DNA from: Paenibacillus oceani
Lineage (GTDB): Bacteria > Bacillota > Bacilli > Paenibacillales > NBRC-103111
Length of the DNA: 64,000 nucleotides
Direction: 5' to 3'
Assembly: GCF_014705615.1 (NCBI RefSeq)
Contig: NZ_JACXJA010000028.1
Location: 1 to 64,000, forward strand
Part shown: piece after piece, positions 61,350 to 64,000 of the stretch
Numbering within the stretch: the first letter of the stretch is position 1
Layout of the letters: every line of letters starts with the position of its first letter
The notes under the pieces: model-generated
Told to the model about the DNA's origin: nothing
The model's database searches: none
Seen by the model: the letters and a program-made list of their open reading frames with translations, nothing else
Position numbers and translations under genes: made by a program

Positions 61350-62828
61350 TCATCGTCCCGGAATCCAAGCGTTGGCCAATCGTCCGATTCCATCCTCGAT
61401 CTGTGATTCGCCGAGCCCTCCGAAGCCGAGCAGCACGGTGCAGGACGGTATCTCCGGATCGTCTCCGATCCGATACACAGAGGTCGGATAGACGCGAACT
61501 CCGGCTTCGCCGGCGAGCCGGATGAGCTGTTCCTCGTCCGGACCGTCTGCCGCTTCGAGCAGCACGTGCAGTCCGGCGCTTCCGCCGATGAGGCGGAAAT
61601 GCGGCTCCAGCCGATGCTTGACCGCCGAGGTAAGAGCGGCGAGCTTGCGCTGATAGACGCTGCGCATTTTGCGGATATGCCGCTGCATGTAGCCTTGCGT
61701 CATGAACAGCTCCAACGTTTTCTGGTGCAGCGGGGACGCCAGACGGTCGAACGGATGAAGCGCGGCTCGCGCGAATTCGGCGAGCGCTGGCGGCAGCGCC
61801 GTGTAGCTGAGCCGGAACGCGGGCGCCAGCGCGCGGGAGAAGGTGCCCATGTAGATGACCGAGCTCGCCGTATCCAGTCCTTGAAGGGACGGGATCGGCA
61901 GACCCGCATAGCGGAATTCGCCGTCATAGTCGTCCTCGACAATCAGGCCGCCCGTCTCCGCCGCCCAGTTCAGCAGTCTCCGCCGCTTGCCGACCGACAT
62001 GACCATGCCGTGCGGAAACTGGTGCGACGGCGTCGTGTAGACGAGCCGGGCGCCGGAGTCGTACAAGTCCTCGATCCGGATGCCGTCCGGTTCGAGCGCA
62101 AGCGGCACGAGCCGGTAGCCGTGCAAGCGAACAATCGAGGCGATGCCGTTGCTGATCGCGCCTTCTACGGCGAATGGCGTAGCTTCCGGCGAATAGGGCG
62201 TATTTTGCAGCAAACGGCATATTTGCTCGACCGAATGGTGTGTGCCTGCGCCTACGACGATGCGTTCCGGCGGACAGACGACGGCGCGCGCCCGGTAGGC
62301 GTAGTCGGCTACCGCTTCGCGGAAGCCGGGCTCGCCGAGCGGATCGCCGTAGCGGAACAAGTCCCGGTGCTCGGGCAGAAAACAGCTGCCGAGCAGTCTT
62401 TTCCACAAGGAAAACGGGAAGTGGTTCAAGTCCACGTCTCCATAGGTGAAATCGATCGCGATATCCGGTTGCTTGAGCGGGGCGGACGGGAAGCTGCCGG
62501 TCCCGGAGAGGGAACGGGCGGAAACGCCGTCGTTACCGGTGCTGAGGAGGAGGGGCGCCGGACTTCGGCGTTCGAGGTCGGGCTCGGACGGCCGGATCGT
62601 TATGCCGCTGCGGGGACGGCTCTCGGCATAACCTTCGGCGAGCAGCTGCTGGTACGCAGCTTCCACCGGCGTGCGGCTTATGCCGAGATGGGAGGCGAGC
62701 TTGCGGACGGAAGGCAGCTTCGAGCCGGCGGCCAGCCGACCGGCTTCGATTTCGCGGCGGATATGGCGGTACAACTGGCTGTATAGAGATTCGGAAGACG
62801 TATGGTCTAATAAAGGGAGAAGCTCCAT
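61350..62828 (-). CDS. MocR/PdxR-type regulator (GntR HTH + aminotransferase-like domain) lacking the PLP lysine
   Basis: This 492-aa protein has an N-terminal GntR winged helix (about 12-80; KLPSVRKLASHLGISRTPVEAAY, landmarks LPSVRKLA and GISRTPV) and a fold-type I aminotransferase domain (about 120-490). Around the cofactor site it has YTTPSHQFP, VEDDYDGEFRY and YMGTFSRALAPAFRLSY. In MocR proteins the last motif is normally GTFSK, whose Lys binds PLP; here it is Arg. The codon is CGC on the coding strand. It may therefore bind PLP without a Schiff base, or another ligand. AAAGGAGCGG lies upstream. It diverges from the hisC-like gene across about 150 AT-rich bases. Confidence 0.88.
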   Translation of the reverse strand: MELLPLLDHTSSESLYSQLYRHIRREIEAGRLAAGSKLPSVRKLASHLGISRTPVEAAYQQLLAEGYAESRPRSGITIRPSEPDLERRSPAPLLLSTGNDGVSARSLSGTGSFPSAPLKQPDIAIDFTYGDVDLNHFPFSLWKRLLGSCFLPEHRDLFRYGDPLGEPGFREAVADYAYRARAVVCPPERIVVGAGTHHSVEQICRLLQNTPYSPEATPFAVEGAISNGIASIVRLHGYRLVPLALEPDGIRIEDLYDSGARLVYTTPSHQFPHGMVMSVGKRRRLLNWAAETGGLIVEDDYDGEFRYAGLPIPSLQGLDTASSVIYMGTFSRALAPAFRLSYTALPPALAEFARAALHPFDRLASPLHQKTLELFMTQGYMQRHIRKMRSVYQRKLAALTSAVKHRLEPHFRLIGGSAGLHVLLEAADGPDEEQLIRLAGEAGVRVYPTSVYRIGDDPEIPSCTVLLGFGGLGESQIEDGIGRLANAWIPGR

Positions 62829-62976
62829 CAGATGCGCCCCGCTCCTTTCTTTCCTTGAAGGAATCGTTCAACTGTCATCTTGAATATTGATAATCTGGAT
62901 ATTTTCGAAATGTCAGAATTGCCATATCGTAATAGTATCACGAACGATTCCGTTAACGAAAGGAGCAAACCAAGCC

Positions 62977-64000
62977 ATGATCCCGATTCATCCCCGTATC
63001 GAAAAACTGCAGCCTTATGTGGCGGGAAGCCGCCCGGAGGAAGGCGTCCGCGCGCTCAAGCTGAACCAGAACGAGAACCGTCACCCGCTCTCGCCCAAAG
63101 TGGAGGCGGCGATCCGGACGCTTAGCCCGGAGATGCTGCAGGAATACCCGGATGCCCGCTGCGACCGGCTCCGGGAAGCTTTATCCTCCGTGCACGGCGT
63201 TCCAGTATCGTCCATTCTGTGCGGCAACGGGTCGAGCGAGCTGATTACGCTGCTGTTCCGCACCTTTCTCCGTGAAGGCGATACGGTGGCCGTACCGGAC
63301 CCGACCTTCGCCCTGTACGCCAATGTGGCGGATATTGCAGGCGTCCATGTACGCGCCGTGCCGACGGACGCGAACTTCCATATGGAGCCGCTCGCGCTGG
63401 CGGCCGCCGCTCCGCAGGCTGTCATTTTGGCCAATCCTAACGCTCCTACCGGGGTATGTGTCACGGCGGATCGCATCGAGAAGCTGCTGCAAACGTATAA
63501 CGGGCTTGTCGTGATCGACGAGGCGTACATCGATTTCGCTCCGGACGGCACTTCGGTGCTCGGTCTGACCGAACGGTACGACCACCTGCTCGTGCTGCGG
63601 ACGTTCTCCAAGGCGTATTCGCTCAGCGGAGCGAGAGTCGGCTTTGCGGCCGGCAACAAGCGTCTGATCGACGCGATGCTGAAGGGCCGGGAGACGTTCA
63701 GTGTCAATGGGTTCGCCCAGCTCGTAGCCGAAGCGGCAGTCACCGATCAGGCTCACAAGAACGAGATGGTGGGCCGTATCCTGAGCACCCGTGAACGGTT
63801 CGCCGCATCCCTGCAGGCGGCCGGCTGGACCGTATGGCCGAGCACGACCAATTTTATGCTCGTCTCTCCCCCTCCCGGAAGCCTGGTGGCTCAAAAGGTG
63901 TACGAAGGGCTGCTCGCCCGGCATATTTATGTGCGGTATTTCGCCGCTCCCCGCCTGGATGACAAGCTGCGTATCAGTGTCGGAACGGACGAAGATATGG
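62977..64000 (+). CDS. hisC: Histidinol-phosphate aminotransferase-like enzyme (cut by window end)
   Basis: The first 341 codons are present and the gene runs off the window. It is a class I/II PLP aminotransferase with KLNQNENRHPLSPKV near the N-terminus, LANPNAPTGV, VVIDEAYIDFA (Asp/Tyr around PLP) and the PLP lysine in RTFSKAYSLSGARVGF, all typical of HisC. HisC moves an amino group from glutamate in histidine synthesis; broader specificity for aromatic amino acids is possible since no other his genes are near. AACGAAAGGAG precedes the ATG. The MocR gene diverging from it may regulate it. Confidence 0.88.
   Translation, partial: MIPIHPRIEKLQPYVAGSRPEEGVRALKLNQNENRHPLSPKVEAAIRTLSPEMLQEYPDARCDRLREALSSVHGVPVSSILCGNGSSELITLLFRTFLREGDTVAVPDPTFALYANVADIAGVHVRAVPTDANFHMEPLALAAAAPQAVILANPNAPTGVCVTADRIEKLLQTYNGLVVIDEAYIDFAPDGTSVLGLTERYDHLLVLRTFSKAYSLSGARVGFAAGNKRLIDAMLKGRETFSVNGFAQLVAEAAVTDQAHKNEMVGRILSTRERFAASLQAAGWTVWPSTTNFMLVSPPPGSLVAQKVYEGLLARHIYVRYFAAPRLDDKLRISVGTDEDM

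Overview
The window looks like a chromosomal segment of a spore-forming, moderately GC-rich Bacillota, most likely Paenibacillus or a close relative. Ribosome binding sites are strong AGGAGG types with many TTG and GTG starts. Predicted Spo0A boxes, a cre-like site and an FNR site fit this group, as do the protein families: a BTAD response regulator, GH31/AraC sugar modules, lplA-type lipoproteins, a Gram-positive Pel locus and Agr-type peptide signalling. The genus is inferred from family content only. No rRNA, tRNA, CRISPR array or intact insertion sequence was seen.

Layout. 1-2.5 kb: a 13-bp tandem repeat at the window edge, a 50-aa protein, a 5'(3')-deoxyribonucleotidase and an orphan BTAD response regulator. 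2.5-15 kb: a Pel-type exopolysaccharide locus. A divergent DUF4832 TIM-barrel protein faces an operon of epimerase-PelD fusion, PelE, PelA-like deacetylase, PelF, PelG-CotH fusion, VTC domain protein and DUF4956 protein. PelD keeps the c-di-GMP I-site (RETD) with a dead GGDEF motif, and an apparently active diguanylate cyclase lies at 59.6 kb. 16-20.6 kb: a GH31-AraC fusion whose GH31 domain has lost both catalytic aspartates and which carries a frameshift. It faces the collapsed remains of a sugar operon (Tat signal fragment, solute-binding lipoprotein fragment, C-terminal half of a GH31 enzyme). 20.7-23.7 kb: an NAD salvage operon (NrtR-like regulator, pncA, pncB) with a palindrome over its promoter. 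24.8-32.8 kb: a short Pro/Lys-rich protein behind two Spo0A boxes, a 1752-aa secreted heparinase-II/III-like lyase with a cre-like site, and a GntR regulator fused to a sugar-binding-protein domain. 33-34.4 kb: a scrambled HscC/J-domain pseudogene. 34.5-38.4 kb: glutaminase, a sodium:solute symporter and a cell-wall amidase.

38.4-41.2 kb: an unusual Agr-like cluster with AgrB, a 39-aa AgrD, a LytTR regulator without a receiver domain, and two related polytopic membrane proteins that end where a histidine kinase would begin. 41.5-47.9 kb: sugar oxidoreductase/isomerase genes, an AraC regulator, a GNAT acetyltransferase, a HAD phosphatase, an AlkD-like protein and an AHSA1 protein. 48-64 kb: RluA synthase with a repeat-rich N-terminal tail, an ABC-2 exporter, a small protein behind four 11-bp-spaced hexamers, pflB-pflA behind an FNR site, an M29 aminopeptidase, a B12-binding radical SAM protein, the diguanylate cyclase, and a MocR regulator lacking its PLP lysine divergent from a hisC-like aminotransferase cut by the window end.

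Three themes recur. The first is biofilm matrix production tied to c-di-GMP and possibly sporulation control. The second is sugar enzymes or binding proteins reused as one-component regulators. The third is loss of accessory loci, seen at three places.
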